Shown here piece after piece: positions 10,459 to 20,567 of a stretch of 64,000 nucleotides of DNA. The position numbers were made by a program, and so were the translations under genes. Below the pieces are notes generated by a model. That model made no database searches, was not told the DNA's origin, and saw nothing but the letters and a program-made list of their open reading frames with translations. Position 1 is the first letter of the stretch; each line of letters starts with the position of its first letter. The DNA is from Marisediminitalea aggregata. GTDB lineage: Bacteria > Pseudomonadota > Gammaproteobacteria > Enterobacterales > Alteromonadaceae. The stretch spans positions 438,856 through 502,855 of the forward strand of contig NZ_FQWD01000005.1 in the NCBI RefSeq assembly GCF_900129565.1. Direction: 5' to 3'.

Positions 10459-10490
10459 ACCAGGTTACCGCATGGTTGCGATAACCTGGT
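10459..10490. repeat. Perfect 9-bp inverted repeat near the S9 peptidase stop
   Basis: ACCAGGTTA (10459-10467) and TAACCTGGT (10482-10490) form a strong hairpin with a 14-base loop. There is no T run on either side, so it is more likely an mRNA 3'-end stabiliser or a weak terminator for the leftward S9 peptidase transcript. Confidence 0.5.
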
Positions 10491-10511
10491 CAAAGCTTCT
10501 GACGAGCCGGT

Positions 10512-12587
10512 TTATTCTGAACCTGCGGCAGTCTTAGTCTCTTCGCTGGTGCGATACCGTTCAAACCACGCCAAAATATTGCCTACCTTCTGAATTAATC
10601 GGGAAGGCTTGGACGCAATACCATGTGACGCGCCTGGCAAACGCAGCATGGCTGCATCAACCCCCTGGAGCTTCAAGGCCTGATAAAACTGCTCAGATTC
10701 ACTGATGGGTGTGCGGTAATCCGCTTCACCGGTTAGCAACATGGTCGGGGTCGTCACATTGCCGACCAGCGACAATGGAGAATGCTTCCAAAGGTGCTCA
10801 GGAATATCCCAGGGCATACCTGGCATCCAGTACTGGCTGAAATAGGGGTAAGCATCAGCGGTGAGTGCAAAACTCATCCAGTTGATAACCGGCTTAGCGA
10901 CCACGGCTGCGGCAAAGCGGTCTGTTTTACCAATAGACCAGGCTGTTAGCACACCACCGCCAGAGCCACCGGTAATGAACAGGTTGTTGGTGTCTACGTT
11001 GCCTTTTGCAATCACCCCATCAACCACGTCCATCAGGTCGTTGTAATCTTGTGATGGGTAGTTGTGATGAATCAGGTTCGCAAAATCTTCACCGTATGAA
11101 GTACTGCCGCGTGGGTTCGACCACACAACAATGTAGCCTTTCGCAGCCATCAGCTGAATTTCAGCGCTGAAGTTAGGGCCATAGGCCGTATGCGGTCCGC
11201 CGTGGATTTCCAGAATCAACGGGTAAGACTTGCTGGCATCAAAGTCCGGTGGTAACAGCATCCAGGCTTCAATGGTTTTGCCGTCTACCGATGATTCAAC
11301 CGTTAATGGCTGGATCTCTGGCATGGTCAGATGCCCAAGCACATCTTCGTTTAAATCAGAAATCGCACTGGTTTTGCCGCGCTTACTGCGAAGATATAAA
11401 TCTGCAGGTCGGGTACCGGTGGAATAGGTGTAGGCTATCTCGTCATTGTCTGATACCGCAAATTGCCCTGAGGTATAAGGGCGACCAAGTGACTGTCCTG
11501 ACAAGCTAATATTCAGCGATTCCTCGTCGCCATCCAGTTCGAACAGTGACAGTTTTACTTCACCGTGATCCTGGTAGCTGATATATAGCCCGTCACTGTC
11601 GGAAGCCCACTCTACCTGACCAACCTGACGGTCGAGCTTTTCAGTGATGTTCTGCATGTCACCATTAGCCAGCTTCATCACCCAAATATCTGACTGTTGG
11701 TGGCTCAGCTTGCGATCGTTCACGTAACGAAAGGCAAGGTATTTACCATCCGGGCTCAGCATGGGGGAAGATTCAGGCCCCGGCATGTCAGTAACCTGCG
11801 TTACCTTCGCTGTTTTTACATCAATCTGATAAATGTCGCTGCTCATGACTTCCATGGCGTAGTTATCGCTAGGGTTCATGGAGAAGTACAAATGGGTACC
11901 GGCTTTATTCCAGACTATATCGCCATTATTGGGGTACGGATTAAACGTTAACTGGCGAGGTGTGCCGCCCTCGGCGGGCAATACGTAGATTTGTGAAAAT
12001 CCACTCGGTGCATAGCCTGCGCCGTCAAAGCGGTAATTCATCTTTTCAATATAATTGCCAGATGGGGCCCATTCTGCTTTTGCGGGTTTGGCGGGCATGC
12101 CGGTAAACAGCGGCTTTTCTGATGCCGGCGTAAACATTGTGAAGGCCAAATGTTTGCTGTCTGGTGACCATACAACATTGCCCGGGGAGTAGCTGAGGTT
12201 CGTCAGTTTGGCTTCATCGCCGGTGTCCAGGTAGCGTACATAAAGTTGCTGACTGCCGTCTCTGTCTGACAGATAAGCCAGCTTTTTGCCATCCGGTGAG
12301 ATAACCGGACTTCGTACATTCGCACTTTCAGAGATCAGTGGACGATGCGAGCCTTTTTTCAGATCGTACCGCCAAAGGCTGACATGCGTACGGTCGTGCA
12401 TAATGTCATTACTGCGTCGCTCGTAGATAACCTGCTTGCCGTCTGGCGTAAATACCGGAGAAGCGGCATATTCCAGCTCGAATATATGTGCGTAGTCAAA
12501 GTAAGTGGATTGCTCAGTTGCGCTCGCCCAGCTTCCTGCACAAATCAATGAAGAGGCCAGTGCCAGGGTTTTAATAGGGTATTTCAT
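10512..12587 (-). CDS. Exported S9-family prolyl oligopeptidase/acylaminoacyl peptidase
   Basis: 691 residues with a signal peptide (cleavage near ASATEQ). The N-terminal two thirds form a WD40/TolB-like propeller: many SPDGK-type turns such as TPDGKQVIY, SPDGKKLAY and SPDGKYLAF. The C-terminal alpha/beta hydrolase has the nucleophile motif GGSGGG, an Asp in TGEADYRTPISESEQFY and the His of GASHGI. It should degrade short peptides in the periplasm or outside the cell. The Mpo1-like gene ends one base upstream on the same strand, so the two share a transcript. Confidence 0.93.
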   Translation of the reverse strand: MKYPIKTLALASSLICAGSWASATEQSTYFDYAHIFELEYAASPVFTPDGKQVIYERRSNDIMHDRTHVSLWRYDLKKGSHRPLISESANVRSPVISPDGKKLAYLSDRDGSQQLYVRYLDTGDEAKLTNLSYSPGNVVWSPDSKHLAFTMFTPASEKPLFTGMPAKPAKAEWAPSGNYIEKMNYRFDGAGYAPSGFSQIYVLPAEGGTPRQLTFNPYPNNGDIVWNKAGTHLYFSMNPSDNYAMEVMSSDIYQIDVKTAKVTQVTDMPGPESSPMLSPDGKYLAFRYVNDRKLSHQQSDIWVMKLANGDMQNITEKLDRQVGQVEWASDSDGLYISYQDHGEVKLSLFELDGDEESLNISLSGQSLGRPYTSGQFAVSDNDEIAYTYSTGTRPADLYLRSKRGKTSAISDLNEDVLGHLTMPEIQPLTVESSVDGKTIEAWMLLPPDFDASKSYPLILEIHGGPHTAYGPNFSAEIQLMAAKGYIVVWSNPRGSTSYGEDFANLIHHNYPSQDYNDLMDVVDGVIAKGNVDTNNLFITGGSGGGVLTAWSIGKTDRFAAAVVAKPVINWMSFALTADAYPYFSQYWMPGMPWDIPEHLWKHSPLSLVGNVTTPTMLLTGEADYRTPISESEQFYQALKLQGVDAAMLRLPGASHGIASKPSRLIQKVGNILAWFERYRTSEETKTAAGSE

Positions 12588-12588
12588 A

Positions 12589-12933
12589 TTATTTGTTGTC
12601 CCGTTTTTCTGTCGTTGTCAGAGAAAGCTTTCCTGTCCAGATATCTTTATACATTACCCAATCACCCATCAGGCTGTAAAAAGGGTAACGAAACGTTGCT
12701 GGTTTATTGTGTTCAAACGCGAAGTGACCCAACCAGGCAAAGCCATAGCCCGCTACAGGCAGGCACCACAGCAGCATCCAATGCTGCGTGACAACAGACA
12801 ATATCAATAAGGCTATTACCAGCGTAGAGCCGATGAAATGCATAAGGCGGCAGCGAGGGTCGCGGTGCTCGTCAAGATAGTAAGGGTAAAATGCCGCAAA
12901 GCTAGTAAATGGGCCGTTGGTTTTTTCTGTCAT
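12589..12933 (-). CDS. DUF962 / Mpo1-like small membrane protein
   Basis: 114 residues with two to three hydrophobic segments. The family pattern is clear: FYPYYLDEH near the start, RLMHFIGS, then GYGFAWLGHFAFEHNKPATF and YPFYSLMGD. The conserved His residues are those that bind iron in yeast Mpo1, a 2-hydroxy fatty acid dioxygenase. Bacterial members are mostly uncharacterised, so a lipid-oxidation role is inference. It lies one base upstream of the S9 peptidase on the same strand. Confidence 0.85.
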   Translation of the reverse strand: MTEKTNGPFTSFAAFYPYYLDEHRDPRCRLMHFIGSTLVIALLILSVVTQHWMLLWCLPVAGYGFAWLGHFAFEHNKPATFRYPFYSLMGDWVMYKDIWTGKLSLTTTEKRDNK

Positions 12934-13055
12934 GACTGCCTCGTTGTTATTGTTTTCGTTAGTTTAGGACAAAGCCCAAACTTGTACTTGTTTTTGTGTT
13001 CAGGATGCCCATATTGTTAAACAAAGCAAATTACAGACAAATGAGCAAACAGCAG

Positions 13056-13907
13056 ATGATGTCGAACAATATTGTTGACCTGACCGTCGAGAATTTCCAA
13101 CAGGTTATTCTGGAAACCTCCAGAGAGAAACTGGTCCTGATTGATTTTTGGGCCGAGTGGTGTGAGCCATGTAAAGATTTGATGCCGATCCTGGAAAAAA
13201 TCGCCGGCGATTACCCAGACACTTTGCTGTTGGCGAAAGTTGACTGCGAGCGTCAGCAGGAAGTGGCTGCCCAGTTTGGCATTCGCAACTTACCTACCGT
13301 GATGGTTGTAAAAGACGCGCAACCCATTGACGGGTTTGCCGGTGTGCAACCCGAGTCAGAAATACGCGCAATGTTGGCGAAATACCTGCCAGCGCCTGAA
13401 GATGAATATCTGCAGAAGGCTTCGGAATGCTTGTCTGAAGGTGATTATGCAGGGGCATTTCCGTTTGCCAAGCAAGCCTACGAAATTAACCCGGACAACA
13501 TCGACAGTAAATACTTGTACATCGATTGTTTGATTGAAACCGGTGCGCTGCCTCAGGCCAAAACCTTACTCGGCGAAATTAAGATGGTCGATCAGGACCA
13601 GCGTTATCAAACATTACAGGGCAAAATTGAGCTGGCTGAGCAAGCGGCAGACACACCCGAAATCCGTGCCTTGTTCGAACAGGCCGAAGCAGAACCGGAC
13701 AATCTGCAGGTGAAAGTCGATTTGGCGGTTGCGCTTTATCAGGTTCAGCGCTCAGAAGAGGCACTGGAATTGTTGTACAGCGTGTTGTTAAAAGACTTTG
13801 GGTTTGGGGAAGCGAAGAAGTTTATGCTGGATGTCATTAATGCACTGCCGGATGGCGATGCGCTCAAGTCGACCTATCGACGCAAAGTATACAGCCTGAT
13901 GTACTAA
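13056..13907 (+). CDS. cnoX: Thioredoxin-TPR chaperone CnoX (YbbN)
   Basis: About 283 residues from the tandem ATGs at 13056/13059. Upstream in-frame starts at 12996 (GTG) and 13041 extend it, but the homologous N-terminus MSNNIVDLT matches the later start. An N-terminal thioredoxin fold (residues 1-110) is followed by four TPR-like helical pairs, and the C-terminus ends like E. coli CnoX (YRRKVYSLMY against YRRQLYALLY). CnoX holds unfolding proteins under oxidative or bleach stress and passes them to GroEL. Here the active-site loop is WCEPC, a complete CXXC, whereas E. coli CnoX has lost it. This protein may therefore also be redox-active. Confidence 0.92.
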   Translation: MMSNNIVDLTVENFQQVILETSREKLVLIDFWAEWCEPCKDLMPILEKIAGDYPDTLLLAKVDCERQQEVAAQFGIRNLPTVMVVKDAQPIDGFAGVQPESEIRAMLAKYLPAPEDEYLQKASECLSEGDYAGAFPFAKQAYEINPDNIDSKYLYIDCLIETGALPQAKTLLGEIKMVDQDQRYQTLQGKIELAEQAADTPEIRALFEQAEAEPDNLQVKVDLAVALYQVQRSEEALELLYSVLLKDFGFGEAKKFMLDVINALPDGDALKSTYRRKVYSLMY

Positions 13908-13912
13908 GCTGA

Positions 13913-13939
13913 ACCCTGAGTGCGCTTGCCACTCAGGGT
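13913..13939. terminator. Hairpin between convergent cnoX and STAS-like genes
   Basis: ACCCTGAGTG and CACTCAGGGT form a perfect 10-bp stem with a seven-base loop. It begins six bases after the cnoX stop and overlaps the stop codon of the leftward gene. No clear T run follows, so it may end transcription weakly or with Rho. Confidence 0.5.
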
Positions 13940-14349
13940 GTGTATCCTTCGCTTTGAAGCCATTTCAGCGCTTCCAGGTAGCTGCTGAAATACTGGCGTT
14001 CATACGCCTGCAATGTTGGACTGGAGTCTGTCAATTGTGGATTGGTGCGCTCCAACTGAACGTGCTTAATGTGGTTAGTATCGACTACGTAGGCGGCGCG
14101 GCGCAGGCCTTTCTCAATATTTCGGGCGATCCCTTCACGCACTTTCACCTGTGACTCAGGTGTACTCAGTACCCATCGACGACAATCTATAATGGCTGCC
14201 CAGTGAACGTTATTAAACTCTTCTGATATCGGCAGCATTTCATCCACCAGCAAGTTCGCCATGGCAAGATCCCAGGCGCCGGTCACATAAACTTCAAGTA
14301 TATTGTTGGACACTGTCAGGCTAAACTGACCTAAATTAGGAAATAGCAT
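13933..14349 (-). CDS. Small STAS-like (SpoIIAA-like) cytoplasmic protein
   Basis: 138 residues from the ATG at 14349. The open frame continues much further upstream, but that part runs antisense through the DUF2065 gene and reads as low-complexity non-protein. The sequence has the alternating strand-helix pattern of an anti-sigma antagonist or STAS-like fold: LTVSNNILEVYVTGAWDLAMA, then WAAIIDCRRW and AAYVVDT, with no signal peptide. Such proteins often mediate protein-protein regulation. I do not recognise a specific subfamily with a known job. Confidence 0.7.
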   Translation of the reverse strand: MLFPNLGQFSLTVSNNILEVYVTGAWDLAMANLLVDEMLPISEEFNNVHWAAIIDCRRWVLSTPESQVKVREGIARNIEKGLRRAAYVVDTNHIKHVQLERTNPQLTDSSPTLQAYERQYFSSYLEALKWLQSEGYTP

Positions 14350-14430
14350 GGCATTTTCAGTTAACAAGTGTACGCTGAGTATAGTGGGAAATGCTGTATT
14401 GCAACATAAAAAATTGAAGGAAAACAAAAA

Positions 14431-14619
14431 ATGCCTGAGTGGTTCTGGCCTGCAGTGGCAATGGTCGTGATTCTGGAAGGGCTGGGCCCTTTGTGTTTTC
14501 CCAATCGGTGGAAAGCCTATATTCAGGAGCTGAGCAGACTGTCTGCCAGCCAACTGAGGCAGGTTGGTGGGATTACTGTTGCTGCGGGGGCGATCCTGCT
14601 TTGCTGGTTGACAGCTTAA
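14431..14619 (+). CDS. DUF2065 (YjeT-like) small inner-membrane protein
   Basis: 62 residues with two transmembrane helices separated by the short segment PNRWKAYIQELSRLS, the pattern of DUF2065. In E. coli the homologue yjeT lies between hflC and purA. Here it also sits immediately upstream of purA, supporting the call, although no hflKC genes precede it. A weak AAGGAA ribosome-binding site lies about ten bases before the ATG. Function unknown. Confidence 0.85.
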   Translation: MPEWFWPAVAMVVILEGLGPLCFPNRWKAYIQELSRLSASQLRQVGGITVAAGAILLCWLTA

Positions 14620-14768
14620 ACGCGTTATCTCATTCCCCTGCAAGCAGTACTTCGGTGTTGTTATTGCTATTAAATGTAAGATATTACTTATTAAATCCCT
14701 TCGTGCTGAATATTTGTGCATAAAACAGATGATCAGGGCAGGGTAATTTTGATAGAATCCACGCCTAA

Positions 14769-16088
<1,320 letters not shown>

Positions 16089-16111
16089 GTCGTACACAGT
16101 CTCTGAGTTTG

Positions 16112-16137
16112 AAGGCCCCGTTCATCGGGGCTTTTTT
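16112..16137 (+). terminator. Rho-independent terminator of purA
   Basis: GCCCCG, a five-base loop and CGGGGC (16115-16131) are followed by a run of six T residues, starting 24 bases after the purA stop. Confidence 0.92.
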
Positions 16138-16253
16138 ATGCCTGTAATACCATCATTACCCAAAGCTTCTGTGGCGACAATCAATCTTCTATGCGGATTG
16201 GTATTAATTAGTGTTACGATAGGTCGGTCCAGTTAAGGTGGAGTGGATTTCAG

Positions 16254-17633
16254 ATGTCGCAAACTCATTCAATCGCACACACGTTTGAGCGGTTACAGCA
16301 AACATTTCAGCTCGGCAAAACACGTACTTATGCGTGGCGAAAAGCGCAGCTGGATGCGTTACAGCGCCTGCTCACAGAAAACGAAAAGGCACTGTGTGAG
16401 GCGCTTGCAGAAGATTTGGGTAAAAGCCAAACTGAGGCCTGGACCACTGAAGTCGGCTTCCTGCTCAGCGACATCAAACACACCAAAAAGCATTTAAAGC
16501 AATGGATGAAGCCGTCCCGCGTGAGTACGCCAATCGTTGCTCAGCCTGGTCGCAGCTTTATCCAGCCTGAGCCCTTGGGCACGGTGTTAATAATTGGTGC
16601 CTGGAATTACCCCATACAACTTACCCTGGCTCCGTATGTTGCGGCGCTGGCGGCAGGGAACTGCGCTATCTTAAAACCTTCCGAGTTGTCGCCGGCCAGC
16701 TCAGCGCTCATGGCCACTCTGATCCCACGTTATCTGGATGGCGATGCGATTTCGGTCGTCGAAGGCGGAAAAGATGAAGCGGCTTCATTACTGGAATTAC
16801 CTTTCGACCATATTTTCTATACCGGAGGCGACCGAGTCGGCAAAATCGTCATGCAGGCCGCAGCTAAACACCTGACCCCGGTAACACTGGAACTTGGCGG
16901 CAAAAGCCCGTGTATTATCGACAGCGACACCGATCTGGCTACCAGTGCCCGACGTGTCGTGTGGGGCAAGTGGACCAATGCTGGCCAAACGTGTATTGCG
17001 CCGGACTATTTGCTGGTTGAGCGCAGTGTAACAAAGGAATTTCTGACACTGCTGGAGCAGGAAATCAACCGGCAGTATGGTGCACAACCCCTGACCAGCC
17101 CGGATTACGGACGCGTTGTTAACCGGACTCATTTTGACCGCATCCGTGGATACATGCAGCAACAGGACGTTGTTATTGGCGGGCAGGTAGACGAGGCCGC
17201 CTTGCGTATTGCACCCACCGTTGTACTCAACCCGGATATTGACAGTCCGGTAATGCAGGAAGAGATTTTTGGCCCGGTGATGCCATTGCTTGAAGTGAGC
17301 AGTGTCCAGGAAGCCTTTGATTTTGTGAAGCGCAGACCCAAGCCTCTGGCTGGTTATTTGTTTAGTCAGCGCCAGTCAGTGCAGCAGCAAATGATTGACG
17401 AAGTCAGTGCAGGCAGTGTGTGCATTAATGACGTAATGATGTTCATGGCAAACCCGGAACTGCCATTCGGCGGAACCGGCTACAGCGGCATGGGGCGGTA
17501 TCACGGTAAGTTTGGATTCGATACGTTCTCACATCAAAAAAGCGTTATGAAGCGCAGCTTCTGGTTTGACGCAGCCATTCGTTACGCACCCTCCAGCGCA
17601 CGAAAACGCTATCTGTTGAAAAAACTGCTTTAG
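16254..17633 (+). CDS. Aldehyde dehydrogenase, class 3-like (coniferyl aldehyde dehydrogenase type)
   Basis: 459 residues, shorter than typical class 1/2 enzymes and matching the ALDH3 group. It oxidises aldehydes to acids with NAD(P). Visible motifs are the cofactor-binding GAWNYP, the catalytic-Glu loop LELGGKSP near residue 212, and the catalytic Cys in NAGQTCIAPDY near residue 245. NPELPFGGTGYSGMG lies near the C-terminus, followed by a basic hydrophobic tail (YLLKKLL) that in class 3 enzymes can touch membranes. It is monocistronic. The exact aldehyde is unknown; long-chain or aromatic substrates are typical. Confidence 0.92.
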   Translation: MSQTHSIAHTFERLQQTFQLGKTRTYAWRKAQLDALQRLLTENEKALCEALAEDLGKSQTEAWTTEVGFLLSDIKHTKKHLKQWMKPSRVSTPIVAQPGRSFIQPEPLGTVLIIGAWNYPIQLTLAPYVAALAAGNCAILKPSELSPASSALMATLIPRYLDGDAISVVEGGKDEAASLLELPFDHIFYTGGDRVGKIVMQAAAKHLTPVTLELGGKSPCIIDSDTDLATSARRVVWGKWTNAGQTCIAPDYLLVERSVTKEFLTLLEQEINRQYGAQPLTSPDYGRVVNRTHFDRIRGYMQQQDVVIGGQVDEAALRIAPTVVLNPDIDSPVMQEEIFGPVMPLLEVSSVQEAFDFVKRRPKPLAGYLFSQRQSVQQQMIDEVSAGSVCINDVMMFMANPELPFGGTGYSGMGRYHGKFGFDTFSHQKSVMKRSFWFDAAIRYAPSSARKRYLLKKLL

Positions 17634-17812
17634 CAACGGGGCTTAATCACTGAAAAGCCGCCTTGCCTACGCGAAGCGGCTAACCACCTCAAACTATCTT
17701 ACTGCGCTTTGCGTTTCGTGCTTTATTTCTTAATATGGTTCGCACTTGGCAGTAATTTTCTGCTTACGCGAAGACATGTAGTAATTTTTATTCGTCGATT
17801 TAAGGTTTAGTC

Positions 17813-18232
17813 ATGACGCAACCGTTTCACCTAGCCATACCTGTAGATGATTTAGACAAAGCTCGGGCGTTTTATGGCGACTTGTTGGGCTTTAAGCAAG
17901 GCCGCAGCGATACCCAATGGATTGACTGGGATATGTATGGACATCAGTTAGTCACGCATTGCGTTAAGCGTATGCCAACGCCTCCTGAGTACAATAGCGT
18001 GGATGGGCACAATGTACCTGTACCGCACTTTGGTGTCGTACTTACTATGGCTGACTGGCAACAGTTAGCCGACCGATTGGTTGCCGCGAAGGTAGAGTTT
18101 GTGATTGAGCCTTATATCCGCTTCAAAGGTCAGGCTGGGGAGCAGGCCACATTGTTTTTTAAGGACCCGGCTGGGAATGCACTTGAATTCAAGGCATTCA
18201 AAGACATGGGGCAGCTATTTGCGGTAGATTAA
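17813..18232 (+). CDS. VOC-fold (glyoxalase/bleomycin resistance-like) protein
   Basis: 139 residues in the beta-alpha-beta-beta-beta module pair of the vicinal-oxygen-chelate superfamily: [23 protein letters not shown] at the start and [12 protein letters not shown] at the end. His6 and the Glu of LEF are candidate metal ligands. It resembles the uncharacterised dioxygenase-like group whose middle has the insert [15 protein letters not shown]. It is preceded by a 179-base intergenic region and has no operon partner. Substrate unknown. Confidence 0.85.
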   Translation: MTQPFHLAIPVDDLDKARAFYGDLLGFKQGRSDTQWIDWDMYGHQLVTHCVKRMPTPPEYNSVDGHNVPVPHFGVVLTMADWQQLADRLVAAKVEFVIEPYIRFKGQAGEQATLFFKDPAGNALEFKAFKDMGQLFAVD

Positions 18233-18341
18233 AAAATACACAAATTGATGCTGGCCTTTTTTGCTAACTTATTGTTAGTATGGGTATATTGTAGTTCGAT
18301 GCTGTAAAGCTCGTGTAGTCTTGATAACGGGAAAGAGATAA

Positions 18342-18926
18342 ATGGAGTTTATCCAAAAGAAGCGCGGCGTAAAACAAACGTTTACGCTCAGGGACGACCA
18401 TTTCAATTTTGCTTACGAAGATAAATCCGGTTCCGGGGATATAGATCTCAACTATGTCGATTTACCGCAAAAGTCCTCGGTATCCATTGAGCAGAACGAG
18501 TGGTTACGCAATGTCGGCTTGCTTTGGATTGCATTGGGCGTAGCGCAAATAGGCTGGGCGATTTTTAATGACCTGAGCCTGTCTGGAAAGGGGTTCTGGT
18601 TGATGGTGGGCATGGCCTGCGTATTATGGGCCCACTTTTCTAAAACCCGCTATTCGGTATTCAGAACAGAGCGTGGTAACGTGCTGGTAATGCAAAATAA
18701 GCAACACCAACAGATTGTTGAAACACTGCATGCCCGCCGCAAAGCGCAGTTGCTGGACTGGTATGGTGACGTTAATCCTGACAACGAATTGGAAAATGAA
18801 ATTAGAAAGTTCCAGTGGCTGGTGGAACAAGACGTCATGACCCAGGCGGAGTCAGAGCAGAAGATTGCCCAGGCGCAATTACTGCACAACAGTCAGTATG
18901 AATCGACAGAAACTAAATTGAATTAA
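18342..18926 (+). CDS. Membrane protein of unknown function, two transmembrane segments
   Basis: 194 residues, not recognised. The N-terminal 60 residues are soluble and rich in beta-prone stretches. Two hydrophobic helices follow (about 64-80 and 87-103). A C-terminal cytoplasmic part contains a short region (about 163-178, WLVEQDVMTQAESEQKI) like the SHOCT module often found at the end of small membrane proteins. It is followed 53 bases later by another small two-helix membrane protein on the same strand, which may be a partner. Confidence 0.65.
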   Translation: MEFIQKKRGVKQTFTLRDDHFNFAYEDKSGSGDIDLNYVDLPQKSSVSIEQNEWLRNVGLLWIALGVAQIGWAIFNDLSLSGKGFWLMVGMACVLWAHFSKTRYSVFRTERGNVLVMQNKQHQQIVETLHARRKAQLLDWYGDVNPDNELENEIRKFQWLVEQDVMTQAESEQKIAQAQLLHNSQYESTETKLN

Positions 18927-18979
18927 CAATGTCCAACTAACTTGATCGCCACTAATAATAAAAATAAAGGAGCGAAGAC

Positions 18980-19261
18980 ATGCGTGAAGAGCTTATATCT
19001 GATGGTCATCGGGGACGTTCCCGTTCCCTCACAAAGGTGCTGGTTGACTGGTTATTCTGGGGTGTGTGTTATGCCGTAGGCTGGCCCGTCTGTAAGGTCT
19101 TCACTCTTGGGTTTTACCCACAATCCAAATCTCACGAACGCGCTATTTTCAGCCAGCGCCGGGCTCATACCGGATTTACCTGTGCCATGATCGGCCTGGG
19201 GATTATCATTGCTGCAGCCGGGTTTTATAGTGGCTATCTGCCCCCGTTAACGCTTAAATAA
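18980..19261 (+). CDS. Small two-helix membrane protein, unknown
   Basis: 93 residues with a basic N-terminus, one hydrophobic segment at about 25-45 and another at about 69-88. A good AAAGGAG ribosome-binding site lies seven bases before the ATG, which supports it as a real gene. I do not recognise the family. The stop is followed by the end of a leftward VOC gene. Confidence 0.65.
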   Translation: MREELISDGHRGRSRSLTKVLVDWLFWGVCYAVGWPVCKVFTLGFYPQSKSHERAIFSQRRAHTGFTCAMIGLGIIIAAAGFYSGYLPPLTLK

Positions 19262-19331
19262 CCCTCTCGTTTCTTAAAGGAATAGTGCGGCATGCCAGGT
19301 GAGGCAAACCGCAAAACCCGGTGCTGCCAGC

Positions 19332-19718
19332 TTACTGTACCATACAGAATGCGTTCAGCTTGTTGCCGTCCAAATCGCGAAAATAGCCGGCGTAAAAGCC
19401 TCTCTCTGCATCTTCTGGCCTGAAGCCTGGCGCACCTTCACAGGTGCCACCCAGTGCTAAGGCTTTTTGGTAAAAGGCGTTCACCTGTTCTGGTGTGTCC
19501 AGCGCAAAGGCCGCCATATTGCCATTGCCTGCGCTTGCTGGCGCTTTGTTAAATGGCAGGGTGACGCCAAACGAGACTTCTCCTTGGTTTCGCGCCCAGG
19601 CAATAAAGTAATTGTCCTGTTCCATAAAACGCTCAGCGCCAATCGTACCCAGTAGCGCGTCGTAGTATGCGCCTGCTCGTGCCAAATCAGCCGTGCCTAC
19701 CAGTATATAACCAATCAT
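19332..19718 (-). CDS. VOC-fold (glyoxalase-like) protein
   Basis: 128 residues, single VOC domain pair: YILVGTADLARAGAYYDALL at the N-terminus and GYFRDLDGNKLNAFC at the C-terminus. It has the first-strand pattern of the family but no His at the usual first metal position, so metal binding is doubtful. An AAGGAGACGA ribosome-binding site precedes the start. It is divergent from the WYL regulator with a 121-base shared upstream region, and the regulator may control it. Confidence 0.85.
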   Translation of the reverse strand: MIGYILVGTADLARAGAYYDALLGTIGAERFMEQDNYFIAWARNQGEVSFGVTLPFNKAPASAGNGNMAAFALDTPEQVNAFYQKALALGGTCEGAPGFRPEDAERGFYAGYFRDLDGNKLNAFCMVQ

Positions 19719-19839
19719 CTTCGTCTCCTTTGTGGTTGTTGGTTAACAGACGCTTTCATAGTATTCGTTGACTCCTGACAGTAAGTGTCAGTAGAGTTTT
19801 TCTATTCTTGGATCTCCCTTAACAACGGACGACAAACAC

Positions 19840-20526
19840 ATGCGAAAGGCGGAAAGACTCAACGAAATTGTGCATCACCTGAGAAGGATGCATCAGGCTG
19901 TCACTGCCGACACCCTGGCAGCATTATTTGAGGTCAGCCCGCGAACTATTTATCGGGATATTCAGGATTTAATGGACAGCGGCATTCCCATCACTGGTGA
20001 GGCGGGGGTTGGGTATGTAATTGATAAACAGTACCACTTGCCGCCAATTATGTTTGATGCCGATGAAATAGAAGCCATAGCACTGGGCATTGGTATGGTA
20101 AGTAACTGGACGGACGCTGCCTTTGCCCGCAAAGCGAAAAGTGCTTATGAGAAAATACAGGCAACGCTCACTGCGCCTATGATCCACGAGCTCACCCAAA
20201 TCAGCACGTTTTCAGCACCTAGTCGCTATAAAATTCCCTGGAAAGTGAATTTTACCGAGGTGCGCGAATGTATCAGGCGAAAGCAATTTGTCACATTCAG
20301 TTACCTTGACCTGAGTGACCAGGTTACCGAGCGGACAATTCGCCCTTTGGCATTGATTTCATTTAGCCCAATCTGGCTGTTGGCCGGGTGGTGTGAAATG
20401 CGTCAGAACTTCAGGAATTTCCGGCTGGATCGGATTTCGGACTTTTCAGTATCGCCACAACGGTTTCGGGATGAAAAGGGCAAGGCGCTGTCGGATTACT
20501 TAAAAGAGCAGGACGAGTGCGTTTAA
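19840..20526 (+). CDS. YafY-type HTH-WYL transcriptional regulator
   Basis: 228 residues. N-terminal DeoR-like winged helix (residues 1-60: VTADTLAALFEVSPRTIYRDIQDL) and a central/C-terminal WYL domain with FSPIWLLAGWCEMRQNFRNFRLDRI near residues 170-200. WYL regulators sense ligands or nucleic acids and often control a divergent gene; here that is the glyoxalase-like gene 121 bases away. It is convergent with ggt on the other side. Confidence 0.9.
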   Translation: MRKAERLNEIVHHLRRMHQAVTADTLAALFEVSPRTIYRDIQDLMDSGIPITGEAGVGYVIDKQYHLPPIMFDADEIEAIALGIGMVSNWTDAAFARKAKSAYEKIQATLTAPMIHELTQISTFSAPSRYKIPWKVNFTEVRECIRRKQFVTFSYLDLSDQVTERTIRPLALISFSPIWLLAGWCEMRQNFRNFRLDRISDFSVSPQRFRDEKGKALSDYLKEQDECV

Positions 20527-20557
20527 TGAGGGAGCTGCTTGTCGCAAAACTCCCTCA
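20527..20557. terminator. Hairpin between convergent WYL regulator and ggt
   Basis: TGAGGGAG and CTCCCTCA form a perfect 8-bp stem with a 15-base loop, directly after the regulator stop and ten bases from the ggt stop. No strong T run. A bidirectional terminator is plausible from position. Confidence 0.5.
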
Positions 20558-20567
20558 CCTGACTGTG

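Noticed and set aside
13933..14721. Long 262-codon frame including the STAS-like gene
   Set aside because: The upstream half is antisense to the DUF2065 gene and has no protein-like pattern. The internal ATG at 14349 gives a sensible 138-residue product.
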